64,000 nt of DNA from positions 4,092,001 to 4,156,000 of the forward strand of contig OZ246008.1 in NCBI GenBank assembly GCA_965230525.1, written 5' to 3'. The notes under the pieces were generated by a model that saw only the letters and a list, made by a program, of their open reading frames with translations, was not told where the DNA came from and did no database searches. Numbering within the stretch: the first letter of the stretch is position 1; every line of letters begins with the position of its first letter. Positions 51,807-62,233 of the stretch are shown here, in pieces. The position numbers were made by a program, and so were the translations under genes. Origin of the DNA: GCA-002733465 sp965230525. Lineage in GTDB: Bacteria; Pseudomonadota; Gammaproteobacteria; Enterobacterales; Kangiellaceae.

Positions 51807-53078
51807 TTAATTCTTAATCCAACGATAGACTTCCTTCCAGTTAGGTCGTTTACCTGTTTTTAGTACACCGATTCGGTATATTTTTCCCGCGAAGGAAAAC
51901 ACAAATAAAAGGGTAATGAGATTGACCAGCGTCGCTACTCCAACTTCCCAAAGTGGAACATCTATCATCGCCATTCTAACAGGCATGACGATAATCGAAG
52001 AGAATGGAACCATTGAACAAACCTGCGCAATAGAATTAGTCGGATCTTTCAACATTGAAAAACAGATGTAAAAAGGCACTAGGATTAAAAACATAATCGG
52101 CATTGCACCTTGTTGAGCCTCTGACATATTGTCAAAAATGGCGCCCACTGCCGCATATAAACCTAGGAATGTAATGAGTCCCAATCCGTAGTTAAGAATA
52201 AAATAACCAATTTGAAATAGCGAAATCGAAAATTGCAGTTTTTCTGGCAGAACAAAAATACTTGTCACGCTGACCACAATAAAAGGCAGCATCCAAATCA
52301 CGATTTGCAAAAGCCCCGCGCAGGTTGTCGCAACAATTTTTGCAGACATCAATTCATTAGCATGTACTGATGATAAAAGTACCTCAACGACCCGATTTTC
52401 TTTTTCTTCGACTACAGCTTTTAATATTTGCATACCAATCATTATAAGACTCATATACAACATGAACGCTAGTATGCCAGCTAACAAAATAGCCCCAAAG
52501 TTATCTTTTTCAACTTCATCCTTTTCACTAATTTTGAAACTTTGTAATGAGACTCTGTTACGGGCGTATTCAATGTCTGCCTCAGAAACCGACTTTTCAG
52601 AAAAATGATTTTCAACCAATACATTGTTAATCATTTTGCTTACTCGATTGGTTATGTTGCTATTTTTGGGATTAGCAGAATAATACTCAATAGACTTATC
52701 AAACCTATCGCCACTCGGGATAAAGAAAATTCCGTTCAAACTCCTATCAAGAAGACTTGGTTTAACGGTTTGTACATATTTTTTCAAGTCTGATTTTTCT
52801 TTAAATTTAAAGCTAACTTTAAATGTTTCTCGATTGAAGTCATCGCTGGTTTTATACTCTTCTTCGAGAATGCTTACTAACTCCATTCGCTCTGTAAAGA
52901 CTTCAACATTAATATCTTTTTTTCCTTCAAACATCATCAAAAATGTTTGTAGCCCCATTAAACCCACCATAATGATGGGGACAAAAATAGTGGTAAAGAT
53001 AAAGGTTTTGGTCATTACTTGCGCTTTTAACTCTCGCTTTATAATGGCCATAGTTCTGAACGAAAATAGATTAAGCAT
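51807..53078 (-). CDS. ABC-2-type transporter permease (NatB-like)
   Basis: Inner-membrane half of an ABC exporter. 423 residues: a first helix about 20-40, a large extracytoplasmic domain about 45-190, then five helices from about 195 to 400 (ILLAGILAFMLYMSLIMIGMQILKAVVEEKENRVVEVLLSSV, the hallmark region with VEEKENRVVEVLLSS). This layout is typical of NatB/ABC2_membrane_3 proteins linked to sodium or lipid/antibiotic export. Its start overlaps the stop of the ATPase gene by 8 bases, so the two are coupled. Substrate unknown. Confidence 0.88.
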   Translation of the reverse strand: MLNLFSFRTMAIIKRELKAQVMTKTFIFTTIFVPIIMVGLMGLQTFLMMFEGKKDINVEVFTERMELVSILEEEYKTSDDFNRETFKVSFKFKEKSDLKKYVQTVKPSLLDRSLNGIFFIPSGDRFDKSIEYYSANPKNSNITNRVSKMINNVLVENHFSEKSVSEADIEYARNRVSLQSFKISEKDEVEKDNFGAILLAGILAFMLYMSLIMIGMQILKAVVEEKENRVVEVLLSSVHANELMSAKIVATTCAGLLQIVIWMLPFIVVSVTSIFVLPEKLQFSISLFQIGYFILNYGLGLITFLGLYAAVGAIFDNMSEAQQGAMPIMFLILVPFYICFSMLKDPTNSIAQVCSMVPFSSIIVMPVRMAMIDVPLWEVGVATLVNLITLLFVFSFAGKIYRIGVLKTGKRPNWKEVYRWIKN

Positions 53079-54033
53079 TAGCTTTCTCCTCTTGTACCAA
53101 ATTTTGCTGCTTGTCTGAAGCAGAGTCTTCCTTTTCTCCCCCGGTTAAATCTATAAATATTTCATGCAGGGAAATATCATTCGCGTCGAACCGCTTGACG
53201 ACGATGTCATTTTCGACGAGGAGTTTGAGTAGTGGCTGAACATGCTGAGGAGCGGTCACGCTGATTCCTGTAAACCTACCAAAGTCTTCAATTTTTTCTA
53301 TCATCGGATTGCCATCTAAGAATGAAATATCTCCCTCATAAACCAGACTAATATTCCTTTGGCTATACTCCTTTTTAAGCTCTGAAAGACTTCCCTGGAC
53401 AATCATTTTTCCATGATGAATGATAGCAATGTGGTCACACATTTTTTCTGCGAAATCCATCAGGTGAGTAGAAAATATAATGATTTTTCCTGATTTTTTT
53501 AAGTCCAGTATAATATCCTTTAGTAAATTGGTATTAACTGGATCTAACCCTGAGAAGGGCTCATCTAATATAATAAATTCGGGGTCGTGAATAATAGTAC
53601 ATATAAACTGAATTTTTTGCTGATTACCTTTGGACAAGTCTTCTATCTTGGCATCTTTTCTATCTAGCAACTCAAATTTTTCTAGGTAATAAAGAGCTTT
53701 GTCTTTTACCTCCTTTCCCTTAACGCCTTTTAACTCTGCAAAAAATAAAATTACTTCCAATAATTTCATTTTTTTATATAGTCCTCGCTCTTCCGGCAGG
53801 TAACCTACCCTATTTCTGAACTCTTGGCCTACTGTCGCACCTCGAAGCAAGACTTCACCTTTATCTGGAAAATAAATACTCATTAGCATTCTGATCGTTG
53901 TGGTCTTACCGGCTCCATTTCTTCCGAGTAAGCCGAATACAGCTCCCTCGGGAATATTGAACGACACATCATCTACTGCGACAAAGTCATCGAAATTCTT
54001 GCAAAGCCCTTTCGCTTCTAGTGCGTAACTCAT
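53071..54033 (-). CDS. ABC transporter ATP-binding protein (NatA-like)
   Basis: Nucleotide-binding half of the same exporter. Walker A GRNGAGKT at 37-44, signature LSKGNQQK near residue 139, Walker B FIILDEPFSGLDP, and the H-loop STHLMDFAE. A C-terminal DUF4162-like extension brings it to 320 residues. First gene of the two-gene operon. A 278-base gap upstream separates it from the divergent YIP1 gene. Close in pattern to NatA-type sodium or drug exporters; actual substrate not evident. Confidence 0.92.
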   Translation of the reverse strand: MSYALEAKGLCKNFDDFVAVDDVSFNIPEGAVFGLLGRNGAGKTTTIRMLMSIYFPDKGEVLLRGATVGQEFRNRVGYLPEERGLYKKMKLLEVILFFAELKGVKGKEVKDKALYYLEKFELLDRKDAKIEDLSKGNQQKIQFICTIIHDPEFIILDEPFSGLDPVNTNLLKDIILDLKKSGKIIIFSTHLMDFAEKMCDHIAIIHHGKMIVQGSLSELKKEYSQRNISLVYEGDISFLDGNPMIEKIEDFGRFTGISVTAPQHVQPLLKLLVENDIVVKRFDANDISLHEIFIDLTGGEKEDSASDKQQNLVQEEKANA

Positions 54034-54311
54034 AGATTCTCCATTATAAAGATTACTTTTTTATCAATTACTGACATTTATACACGTAATTATTGATTAG
54101 ATAGGTGTGGAATAAAGTCATTTAGTGTTCGTTAGTCTGCCCAGAGAGCATTTTATTACATGAACTAAACATTCTTTGTTTGATGCAATCAACGACTTAT
54201 TGGCGACATTATTTCATAATATTGAGAATTTGTTTTGTAATAAAATGACAAGACGCAAGACTAACCCATAACAGACGCACAATAATACTTTAAAAATAGA
54301 AGGAAAATCTC

Positions 54312-55058
54312 ATGTCAGATAACAACCCTTACGCTTCAGAGTCTGAAGTAAAAGCGCCAACCGGCAACCTCTCAATTTTAACCAATATATTCACTGCACC
54401 CGCGAATGCAATGACCCAAGTTCAAGAAAGGTATAGTGTTGCGTTCCCACTACTTCTAACTCTGGTTCTCTCATCAGTTATTTGGATTGCATACTACCAA
54501 ATGATTGACTACCAATGGTTTGTTGATTACTCGGTGGAAGCCTCTGCGGGTGATCTCAGCAAAGCTGAGCAAGACCAAGTTCGTAAGGGCATGGAAATGA
54601 TGTCACCTAGTATCATGGCGGGGTCAACCGCTGTGTTTGTAGCGATTTTTATGGCGCTAGTCTATGTTGTTCAAGCCGTTTATTTCCTAATCGTTTCAAA
54701 CGTAAATGGCGATGGCTATCAGTTCAAGCAATGGTTGTCATTTGTTTCTTGGGCGTCTATGCCTATTTTGTTAGCCATTTTAGCGATGTTTGTCATGCTT
54801 CTTACCAGTGCCAATGGCCAAATTGCCCCCGATGATCTCAACCCACTCAGCTTAAATGCGTTGTTTTTTGGTTTAGATGGCTCCAAAGGGTTAGGTAAGC
54901 TATTGGCGAGTATTCACCTTGCTCAAATTTGGAGCATTGCGGTGATGGTAATTGGATATCAAATTTGGACCAAGAAATCAGCAGTCGCGTCGGCCCTAAT
55001 TGTCGCCTCTCCTTATGTCCTTATTTACCTCGGTTGGTTTTTATTCTTTATCGACTAA
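54312..55058 (+). CDS. YIP1-family membrane protein
   Basis: A 248-residue protein with about five membrane helices (beginning LLLTLVLSSVIWIAYY and ending YVLIYLGWFLFFI) and a short hydrophilic N-terminus. The pattern fits the YIP1 (PF04893) family; in bacteria its role is unknown. Clear AAGGAAAA ribosome-binding site before the ATG at 54312. It is directly upstream of the HlyD/MacB genes but separated by a likely terminator, so co-expression is not certain. Confidence 0.82.
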   Translation: MSDNNPYASESEVKAPTGNLSILTNIFTAPANAMTQVQERYSVAFPLLLTLVLSSVIWIAYYQMIDYQWFVDYSVEASAGDLSKAEQDQVRKGMEMMSPSIMAGSTAVFVAIFMALVYVVQAVYFLIVSNVNGDGYQFKQWLSFVSWASMPILLAILAMFVMLLTSANGQIAPDDLNPLSLNALFFGLDGSKGLGKLLASIHLAQIWSIAVMVIGYQIWTKKSAVASALIVASPYVLIYLGWFLFFID

Positions 55059-55081
55059 AACGAACTTAATCGTTAAATTTT

Positions 55082-55110
55082 CCGAGGAGTGCTCGCGCTC
55101 CTCCGGTTTT
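55082..55110 (+). terminator. Terminator after the YIP1 gene
   Basis: CCGAGGAG pairs with CTCCTCCGG (one bulge) around a GC-rich loop and is followed by four T. It lies 24 bases after the YIP1 stop. The short T-run makes it a medium-strength candidate. Confidence 0.6.
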
Positions 55111-55136
55111 ACTCGCAAATTTCTCAAGGCAATAGC

Positions 55137-56324
55137 ATGAAAAAAACACTCGTTATTATTGTGGTTTTATTGGTCGTGGTGGGCATTCCTGTTTCTAAAC
55201 GATTTATGAGCAAAGAATCGGTAAAAGAAGTTTTGGTTGAAAGCGTTAGCAATCAAACTATTGAAGCTTCTATCTTGGCCTCGGGTCAGTTAAAGCACGA
55301 GCAAGAGGTTAAGCTGAGCGCTGAAGTTATCGGTAAAGTGACTAAATTGTTTGTCGAAGAAGGCGATCGTGTTGAGAAAGGTCAACAAGTGCTGCAAATT
55401 GATGATGAGTCATACTTAGCTTCCGTAGAACAGCAGTCGGCGGTTGTTAGCCAACAAAAAGTTGCAATCGAACGCCAAAAGCTAGTGGTTGCCAACCTGA
55501 AAGAGCAATGGTTACGAAAGAAAAGTCTTTTTAATAGAAACTTACTCGATAAAGATGGCTTTGAGGCGGTGACTCACGCCTATGAAGTTGCCAAAGTCGA
55601 TTTAAGAAGCGCCATGGAAATACTGAAACAGGTAGAAGCCAGACTAGAACAATCCAAAGATCAGTTGTCGAAAACCAAAGTCACCTCGCCAATTAATGGT
55701 TTAATCACCTCACTCGACATTAAAGAGGGCGAAACCGCCATTTCTGGAACAACCAATATTGCAGGCTCATCATTGATGACAATCGCTAACCCAGAAAGCA
55801 TGCTAGCTGAGATTAATGTTGATGAAGCAGACATTGCCGATGTTAAACTTGGTCAAAAAGCCGAAATCATTTCAATCGCCTTTCCCGAACAACCAATAAC
55901 CGGCTATGTTAGTTCCATTGCTTCGAGTGCAAAAAATACTCCAGGCAGACAAAGCCTAAGTTTTGCAGTGAAGTTAAAGTTAGACAACCTTTCAAATGTT
56001 GCCTTAAGACCTGGAATGAGTTGCCGTGCAGAAGTATTTACCCAAGATCAACAAAGTAAATTGGCGGTTCCTCTCAGAGCATTGAGGACCGAAGAAGACA
56101 ACGACAAAGACTTAGTAAAAAACTACGTCTTTAAAATTGCTGAAGGAAAAGCACAGCGAGTTGATCTAGAGCTTGGCATTTCGGACGATCAATATCAAGA
56201 AGTAAACAGTGGACTATCTGAGGGTGATCAAATCGTAATTGGGCCAGACAAGGTGCTGAGACACCTCAAAGATGGAGAAGCCATCGAGATAGATGATTCA
56301 AACACCTCTGAAAGCAAAGAATAA
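55137..56324 (+). CDS. Periplasmic adaptor protein (HlyD/MacA-like)
   Basis: Membrane-fusion protein of a tripartite export system. From the ATG at 55137, with AAGG upstream, it has one N-terminal helix (TLVIIVVLLVVVGIPV), a biotinyl-lipoyl-like beta domain split around a coiled coil (about 90-180, EQQSAVVSQQKVAIERQKLV), then the matching half motif TSPINGLITSLDIKEGE and the beta-barrel and membrane-proximal domains (RPGMSCRAEVFT). 395 residues, usual for MacA-type adaptors. Followed 6 bases later by the ATPase gene. No outer-membrane TolC-type gene is adjacent. Confidence 0.92.
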   Translation: MKKTLVIIVVLLVVVGIPVSKRFMSKESVKEVLVESVSNQTIEASILASGQLKHEQEVKLSAEVIGKVTKLFVEEGDRVEKGQQVLQIDDESYLASVEQQSAVVSQQKVAIERQKLVVANLKEQWLRKKSLFNRNLLDKDGFEAVTHAYEVAKVDLRSAMEILKQVEARLEQSKDQLSKTKVTSPINGLITSLDIKEGETAISGTTNIAGSSLMTIANPESMLAEINVDEADIADVKLGQKAEIISIAFPEQPITGYVSSIASSAKNTPGRQSLSFAVKLKLDNLSNVALRPGMSCRAEVFTQDQQSKLAVPLRALRTEEDNDKDLVKNYVFKIAEGKAQRVDLELGISDDQYQEVNSGLSEGDQIVIGPDKVLRHLKDGEAIEIDDSNTSESKE

Positions 56325-56330
56325 TCGCTC

Positions 56331-57062
56331 ATGTCACTTATTCAATTAAATAATATTTGCAAGTATTACACCATGGGCGATCAGACAGTGAAAGCCCTAG
56401 ACCACATCGAACTAAGTGTAGATAAAAACGAGTACATCGCTTTTATCGGTTCTTCGGGGTCAGGTAAATCCACAATGATGAATATCTTAGGGTGTTTGGA
56501 TAAGCCAACGGAAGGAAGTTATTTATTAAATGGAAAAGACGTTTCGCACTTAACCCAAGATCAATTGGCAGATATTAGAAATATCGAAATCGGCTTTATC
56601 TTTCAGAGCTTTAATCTATTACCAAGAGCGACCGCCCTACATAACGTTATGCTACCACTTGTTTACAAGGGAATTCCCCTAAAAAAGCGAAAACAATTGG
56701 CATTGGATGCGCTCAACAAAGTAAATTTGGGTGATCGAACTGATCACATTCCGAGTCAGCTCTCTGGTGGTCAGCGTCAAAGAGTGGCGATTGCTAGAGC
56801 CCTGGTCACTAAACCCTCAATATTATTAGCCGATGAGCCAACAGGGAATCTCGATAGTGAAACCACCACCGAAATAATGCGGTTATTCGATCAACTACAT
56901 AGCGAAGGCCAAACGATAATTATGGTTACCCATGAGGATGAGATTGCAGAGCATTGCCATCGCGTAGTTCGCCTAAGCGATGGAAAAGTAAAGCAAGATT
57001 ATTTTAATTCTAAAAAACCTAAACACACCAATACTGTCGACCGAGGTACTCAACATGTTTAG
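56331..57062 (+). CDS. ABC transporter ATP-binding protein (MacB/LolD-like)
   Basis: Nucleotide-binding subunit. Walker A GSSGSGKST at 40-48, Q-loop FQSFNLLPRATA, signature LSGGQRQRVAIARAL, Walker B ILLADEPTGNLDS and the H-loop MVTHEDE. 243 residues, single-domain, so the MacB ATPase and permease are separate genes here rather than fused as in E. coli MacB. The start is ATG at 56331. It overlaps the permease gene by 8 bases. Confidence 0.94.
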   Translation: MSLIQLNNICKYYTMGDQTVKALDHIELSVDKNEYIAFIGSSGSGKSTMMNILGCLDKPTEGSYLLNGKDVSHLTQDQLADIRNIEIGFIFQSFNLLPRATALHNVMLPLVYKGIPLKKRKQLALDALNKVNLGDRTDHIPSQLSGGQRQRVAIARALVTKPSILLADEPTGNLDSETTTEIMRLFDQLHSEGQTIIMVTHEDEIAEHCHRVVRLSDGKVKQDYFNSKKPKHTNTVDRGTQHV

Positions 57063-58284
57063 CTTAATAGAAAGCTTTCGTAGCGCCATTAGCTCAGTCA
57101 GGGCGCATGGTTTTAGAAGCTTTTTAACCACCCTTGGCATTATCATTGGGGTGAGTTCAACCATTGCAGTGGTGTCTGTCATTCAAGGTCTTAGTTATTC
57201 AATTAATCAACAGTTCGAAGGCTTCGGTTCCAACTCCATATCAATTCGTTCTTATACGCCTCGCAGCGAACGGCTGAAAGGAAAAATAGCCCGAATTACT
57301 CCGGATGATGTCCTCGCTATTCGAAAAAACTCTGAAGGTATAGCCTTTATAACCCCTCAATTGGGTTCTAATGTTGGTGGCACAAGCGCGCTAAGATACA
57401 AAGGTAATCAGAGCTTTGCCCAAGTAGCAGGTACAACCTATTCCTATCAAAACGTACAAAATATTGATATTAAATATGGGCGCTTCCTAACCTACGGCGA
57501 TGATGAATCGAGACGCAAAGTCGTTGTTATAGGTGACAAGCTTCGTGAAGAGCTTGAATTACCAGACAACCCTGTTGGGGAATTTGTTAGCTTTGCCGGT
57601 GAATGGTTAAAAATAGTGGGTTTAGCAGAACCTAAAGGCTCTTTCTTTGGCTTCAGCCAGGATAATTTCGCCATATTGCCCTACAACACAATGCAAAGCC
57701 TCAATGGAAATTTGATCGAGCCGGATATATTTATTCAACTCCAACTTAAAAATATTGAACAGCTAGAGCAAATTAAAAATCGACTCACTCGGACACTTCG
57801 AAAACAACATCGACTTGAACCCGATGAAGACGATGATTTCAAAATTGAAACACCTGAACAGCTTACTTCCGGAATATCACAAGTAATTGATACCATGACC
57901 GTTGTACTGGGCGGTATTGTCAGCATTTCCTTACTTGTCGGAGGCATCGGCATTATGAATATTATGCTAGTATCCGTAACCGAGCGAACCCGTGAGATAG
58001 GGATCTGTAAAGCGATTGGTGCAAAACGCCACCATATCTTATTGCAGTTCTTAATTGAAGCCATAGTACTTTCGCTGTTGGGTGGCATTATCGGCATAGC
58101 TCTGGGCTATGCTTTAGGTATGCTAGCAGCAGCTTCAATGCCAGGCTTTCCACCTGCCAATGTGCCCCTTTGGGCGGTTGGAGTAGCGTTTGGATTCTCA
58201 GCTTTTGTTGGTATTCTGTTTGGAATAATACCAGCAGCCAAGGCTGCTAACCTAGATCCCATTGATGCCCTAAGGTATGAGTAA
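57055..58284 (+). CDS. ABC transporter permease (MacB/FtsX family)
   Basis: Membrane subunit of the same exporter. 409 residues: an N-terminal cytoplasmic helix then TM1 (SFLTTLGIIIGVSSTIAVVSVI), a periplasmic MacB-PCD domain (about 50-270), and three helices in the FtsX domain (VVLGGIVSISLLVGGIGIMNIMLVSVTERTREIGICKAIGA). This is the MacB type that pushes substrate through periplasmic space with an adaptor and TolC-like channel. It forms a three-gene unit with the HlyD and ATPase genes. Substrate unknown; often a peptide, siderophore or lipoprotein-like cargo. Confidence 0.92.
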   Translation: MFSLIESFRSAISSVRAHGFRSFLTTLGIIIGVSSTIAVVSVIQGLSYSINQQFEGFGSNSISIRSYTPRSERLKGKIARITPDDVLAIRKNSEGIAFITPQLGSNVGGTSALRYKGNQSFAQVAGTTYSYQNVQNIDIKYGRFLTYGDDESRRKVVVIGDKLREELELPDNPVGEFVSFAGEWLKIVGLAEPKGSFFGFSQDNFAILPYNTMQSLNGNLIEPDIFIQLQLKNIEQLEQIKNRLTRTLRKQHRLEPDEDDDFKIETPEQLTSGISQVIDTMTVVLGGIVSISLLVGGIGIMNIMLVSVTERTREIGICKAIGAKRHHILLQFLIEAIVLSLLGGIIGIALGYALGMLAAASMPGFPPANVPLWAVGVAFGFSAFVGILFGIIPAAKAANLDPIDALRYE

Positions 58285-58545
58285 ATGCCGAAGATATCTC
58301 AGATGAGAATTAAAATGTTCTTCGGAGAGGAATGAGCAAGACATCAAAACATTGAATAATGAAGAAATGTGAATATTCACGCTTTCAGTTCAATTGAGCG
58401 GTTTCAATTGTAAATAAAATAATTTATCCTCGACTGCATGCTGGTGGAATAGAAATAACAATAATCCACTGCAAGTTTATTAAGGCATTCAAGTTCTAAT
58501 TAGAAATGCCGAATTCCAGAAATAAACCACAACCGGGGAATCACT

Positions 58546-61410
58546 ATGAAAAACAACCGAAATAGGTCTTCGTTTATTCGAACATCTGTCGCATTGATGG
58601 TGGCGTCAACTCTGTCCACTACAAGTGTTTACGCAGAAGAGTCTGAAGAAAATTCAGCAGAAAACAAAGATGAAAATAAAGTTATTGTAACAGGCTCGCG
58701 TATCAAACGAGCTCAAGCTGAGGGGGCTGCACCTGTTATAAGAATTACTAATGAAGATATGTCTGAGAGAGGCTATACAACAGTTTCAGAAGCGCTCAAA
58801 AATTTAACTCAGAATAACGGTTTTCAGTTTGAAGGGGCGGAAAGCACCAATGGTTTCACACCTGATGTGCAAACGCTTAATTTGCGTTCTTCTGGGGTTG
58901 GAACAACATTAACCCTCATAAATGGTCGAAGAATCGCTAACTACCCTGCCGCTTTTCAGGCAAGTAGTTCAGTTGTTAACTTTGGTGCGATTCCTGCCGC
59001 AGCGGTTGAATCAATTGAAATTCTTGCAACCGGCGCATCTGCAATTTACGGTTCTGATGCGGTTGCTGGGGTTATCAACATCAATTTAAAAGAAGAAGTT
59101 GATGATACCAGTATCAACTTGTTAATCGGTGGTCCAACCGAAACAAAAACTAATCGAAATACCACTCGCTTACAGATAGTTTCTGGGTTAAGCAATGATG
59201 AAGGAAACTTGACAGCAGCCGTCGAGTATCAAAAACGAGAGCCGATTCTAGCGGGTGACTATAAACAGTTTGACTCTGATCTTGACTACCCCTATGGCCA
59301 AGGTGTTCTTCGACGTAACAATCTTGACCTAGATTACTGGGCGCTTAACGGCTGGGCTCTTGATTCTACAGGTGAGGGCTACCGTGATCCTGGCGAAGGA
59401 ACCTGTGAAGCCATGAATAATGGGACGGAGCGTTCATTTAGAGAAGGTCGGGGCTATTTCTGTGGAAAAGACTCTAATGCACAAACCAACTTTAGAAATG
59501 AGAGCGAAAAACTTTCATTAATGTTAAGCGGAAGATATGACTTGGGAGGCATGGAGTTCTTCGGTGAATTACTTGCTTATCAAAGTGAATCTAGAAGCCA
59601 CAATGATGGTTTATGGATATCCGAAGATATTCTAGACACTAGTGCTTCTCGCTCCAATGTTTTCGGTATTCCCTGGGATTGGTATTTGGCCCAAAGAAGG
59701 TTCACAGAAGAAGAGCTCGATAGAAGCTTAGATCAGACTTTTGAAGAAGATGCGATTTCTTTCTCCGTTGGCTTAAGAGGTAACTGGGGATTCCATGATT
59801 GGGAACTCTCGGCGACACGAGGTGATTACTCTCTTAGCCAAGATCAACCCTGGTGGAAAGCAGAAGAAGTTATCAATGTTTTTCTAGGTGACTACGAAGG
59901 TGTCGGCTTTTTTGGCGACAACTGGTGGGCCGGTAATGGCTCTTTCGGACTTCAAACTGGTCCTAACGGCGGAATATTTAGTCCTGTTGATCGAGACCTT
60001 GTTAATAGTGCGATCGGAAACCAACATTATGACAATGAGACCTCGACCACAAGCTTACAGTTCGTACTCAATGGGGATATCGCAGATACTGACGCAGGCC
60101 CAATCAGTTATGCATTGGTAGCGGAATATGAAAAGTCGGAGTTTAAATATATTCCAGATGACCGCCTAAGACAAGATCCAGTAGAAGACTACTTGGTTGG
60201 TTCTGGCTGGTGGAATTTGACCGGTTACAACGGTAACGGTGATAGAACACGCTCAGCATTAGGCTTGGAAACACGGGTTCCAATTTCAGAGTCATTGACT
60301 TTGAACTTAGCTGCTCGACTTGATAACTATGACAGCGACTCATCATCCATCGGTACACGTACAACCCCTTCTGCCTCTATAGAGTGGAGACCAACAGAGG
60401 ATTTATTAGTACGTGCAGGATACACTGAAAGTTTTAGAGCGCCAGACTTAGTTATGGTTTATATGCAAACTGGTTTCTTTACCTCTGCAACTGACTTTGT
60501 CCAATGTTATGAAGCCTATATTGGCCAAGGTGGTGACCCTGCGACTTTCAATGAGGCAACCTGTACATCTTCTAGTCAATTCGTTCGAAGAACACCAGGA
60601 ACTCAACTTTCAGGTGATGAAGCTCTGAAAGACGAAACAGGCTTTAGTCGTTGGATCGGGTTTGCATGGGATGTCAGTGACGACTTGCTGCTTACTGTTG
60701 ACTACACCAAAATATTACTAGAGGACAGAGTTAGAACTGAAAGCATTTCTGGCCTGTTACGAGATGAATTCCAGTGTTTAAGAGGAAACATCACAGGTGA
60801 TCGTTGTGACTACGTCAATGCTCGTATCGATAGACAAGTGGACCCTACAACAGGTGTTTCATTTATCGATGAGTTCAACGCCTCACCAGTCAATAGAGCG
60901 GCAGATCAGTCAGAAAACATTGATGTTCGCCTAAACTATCGTTTCGATACTAGTTTCGGTAAATTCTCGGTGAATATGGATTACACTCACCTTATCGCTC
61001 ACGATCAAAAGAACAACCCTGGTGATGAGTGGCAAGATCTTCGTGATGATCCGTTCCTAGGCGGCTGGGATTTCCGTTCGATATTTACCGGAACGCTTAG
61101 TTACTCATATGATAACTTTAGCACTGCTCTAACTGGTATTCGTCGAGGTTCAACCACGCGTTGGAGACCGGGAAGTGTCGGAATCAATGATGATATGCGA
61201 GTTGATAAATATTTAACTTATAACTGGACGGCTCGTTATGATTTCAATGATAGCTTGTCAACTAGATTGCGTATCGTAAACGTCTTTGACGAGGGCGCTC
61301 CAGAAGATGATACATTCCTATTCTTTGATACACCTTGGTACAACCCGTATGTGTATGGTGGCTCAAATATAGGTAGAGAAGCGTACTTAGAAGTGAATTA
61401 CACCTTCTAA
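58546..61410 (+). CDS. TonB-dependent outer-membrane receptor
   Basis: Takes up a large substrate across the outer membrane using TonB energy. Signal peptide ends SVYA; the mature N-terminus begins ENKVIVTGSRIKRA, the plug domain follows (YTTVSEALKNLTQNNGF, NLRSSGVGTTLTLINGRRI, AIYGSDAVAGVININLKE), then a beta-barrel to LEVNYTF with terminal Phe. Several cysteines (residues in GTCEAMNN, YFCGKD, FQCLRG, RCDYVN) probably form loop disulfides. 954 residues. The ATG at 58546 has GGGGA upstream. It sits after the MacB-like operon and before a 0.9-kb empty stretch. Ligand unknown; the class often handles peptides or complex organic substrates. Confidence 0.93.
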   Translation: MKNNRNRSSFIRTSVALMVASTLSTTSVYAEESEENSAENKDENKVIVTGSRIKRAQAEGAAPVIRITNEDMSERGYTTVSEALKNLTQNNGFQFEGAESTNGFTPDVQTLNLRSSGVGTTLTLINGRRIANYPAAFQASSSVVNFGAIPAAAVESIEILATGASAIYGSDAVAGVININLKEEVDDTSINLLIGGPTETKTNRNTTRLQIVSGLSNDEGNLTAAVEYQKREPILAGDYKQFDSDLDYPYGQGVLRRNNLDLDYWALNGWALDSTGEGYRDPGEGTCEAMNNGTERSFREGRGYFCGKDSNAQTNFRNESEKLSLMLSGRYDLGGMEFFGELLAYQSESRSHNDGLWISEDILDTSASRSNVFGIPWDWYLAQRRFTEEELDRSLDQTFEEDAISFSVGLRGNWGFHDWELSATRGDYSLSQDQPWWKAEEVINVFLGDYEGVGFFGDNWWAGNGSFGLQTGPNGGIFSPVDRDLVNSAIGNQHYDNETSTTSLQFVLNGDIADTDAGPISYALVAEYEKSEFKYIPDDRLRQDPVEDYLVGSGWWNLTGYNGNGDRTRSALGLETRVPISESLTLNLAARLDNYDSDSSSIGTRTTPSASIEWRPTEDLLVRAGYTESFRAPDLVMVYMQTGFFTSATDFVQCYEAYIGQGGDPATFNEATCTSSSQFVRRTPGTQLSGDEALKDETGFSRWIGFAWDVSDDLLLTVDYTKILLEDRVRTESISGLLRDEFQCLRGNITGDRCDYVNARIDRQVDPTTGVSFIDEFNASPVNRAADQSENIDVRLNYRFDTSFGKFSVNMDYTHLIAHDQKNNPGDEWQDLRDDPFLGGWDFRSIFTGTLSYSYDNFSTALTGIRRGSTTRWRPGSVGINDDMRVDKYLTYNWTARYDFNDSLSTRLRIVNVFDEGAPEDDTFLFFDTPWYNPYVYGGSNIGREAYLEVNYTF

Positions 61411-61432
61411 TCTACCCACAATGGTAATAATA

Positions 61433-61461
61433 AAGGCCAACAACTAGTTGGCCTTTTTTTT
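61433..61461 (+). terminator. Terminator of the TonB-dependent receptor gene
   Basis: AAGGCCAAC (61433-61441) pairs exactly with GTTGGCCTT (61447-61455) around a five-base loop, followed by a run of T. It lies 22 bases after the stop. Confidence 0.94.
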
Positions 61462-62233
61462 GACCAATGTTGCTACAAAAAGAGACAAAACCTTTTTTAA
61501 TCCTTTTTACTAGCAAGCTTGTACAGGTATTATGCTACTTTCTGCTAAACCATAGAAATTATCTACTAGCGAAATAAATAGCACGCAAACCTAACCCATC
61601 GTATGAAGTATTTTTGTAGCTGATTTCTGCTTTTGCTATTACTAGCCCATCTTTCTATCGCTTATTGCTTACTATTCAAATTAATCTGACTAAATAAACG
61701 TTCGTAGCTCTAAATACAACTAGCACAAGAACCTAACCTATATACGAATCGTAGTAATTATTTTACCCGTTGGTTTCAGACCTGCATGTAAAGATCGAAT
61801 AGTGTTAGAGATGCTTGCGAGACGATAACAGCGATTAAAACAACCGGCCTACCTTTAATGATAAGTCTTATTATAATAAGCTGATGTTAGATGAATGACA
61901 GATGCTATTGCACTAGCTGTAAAACGAAAAGCTCATTGGTTAGGAAAATAGATTGGTTAAGAATTATAAGATTAGTCAAAACTAAGGTCTCGAGTTTCAT
62001 TTAGTTTTGTAAAAATAATGTCAAGATTTAATAACCGTAGATTTAAAGCCAGTTCTCTTATATTGATTTAATAGATGAGATGAGTATGTAAACAAACCAG
62101 TAGACTACAGCCTTCCTGAGCAAGGCTCTTGCTAAATCTTTTTAATCAACAAAGCTTTTAGTTCCGGTTACATAATACATTATCAGGCTCGAATAGTTTG
62201 TTTAGCGCTATAATTCTCAGTTTACTGAAGGCT

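Noticed and set aside
55089..55136. Upstream ATG extension of the HlyD-like adaptor
   Set aside because: It would start within the terminator hairpin; the ATG at 55137 has an AAGG site and a proper membrane-anchor N-terminus.
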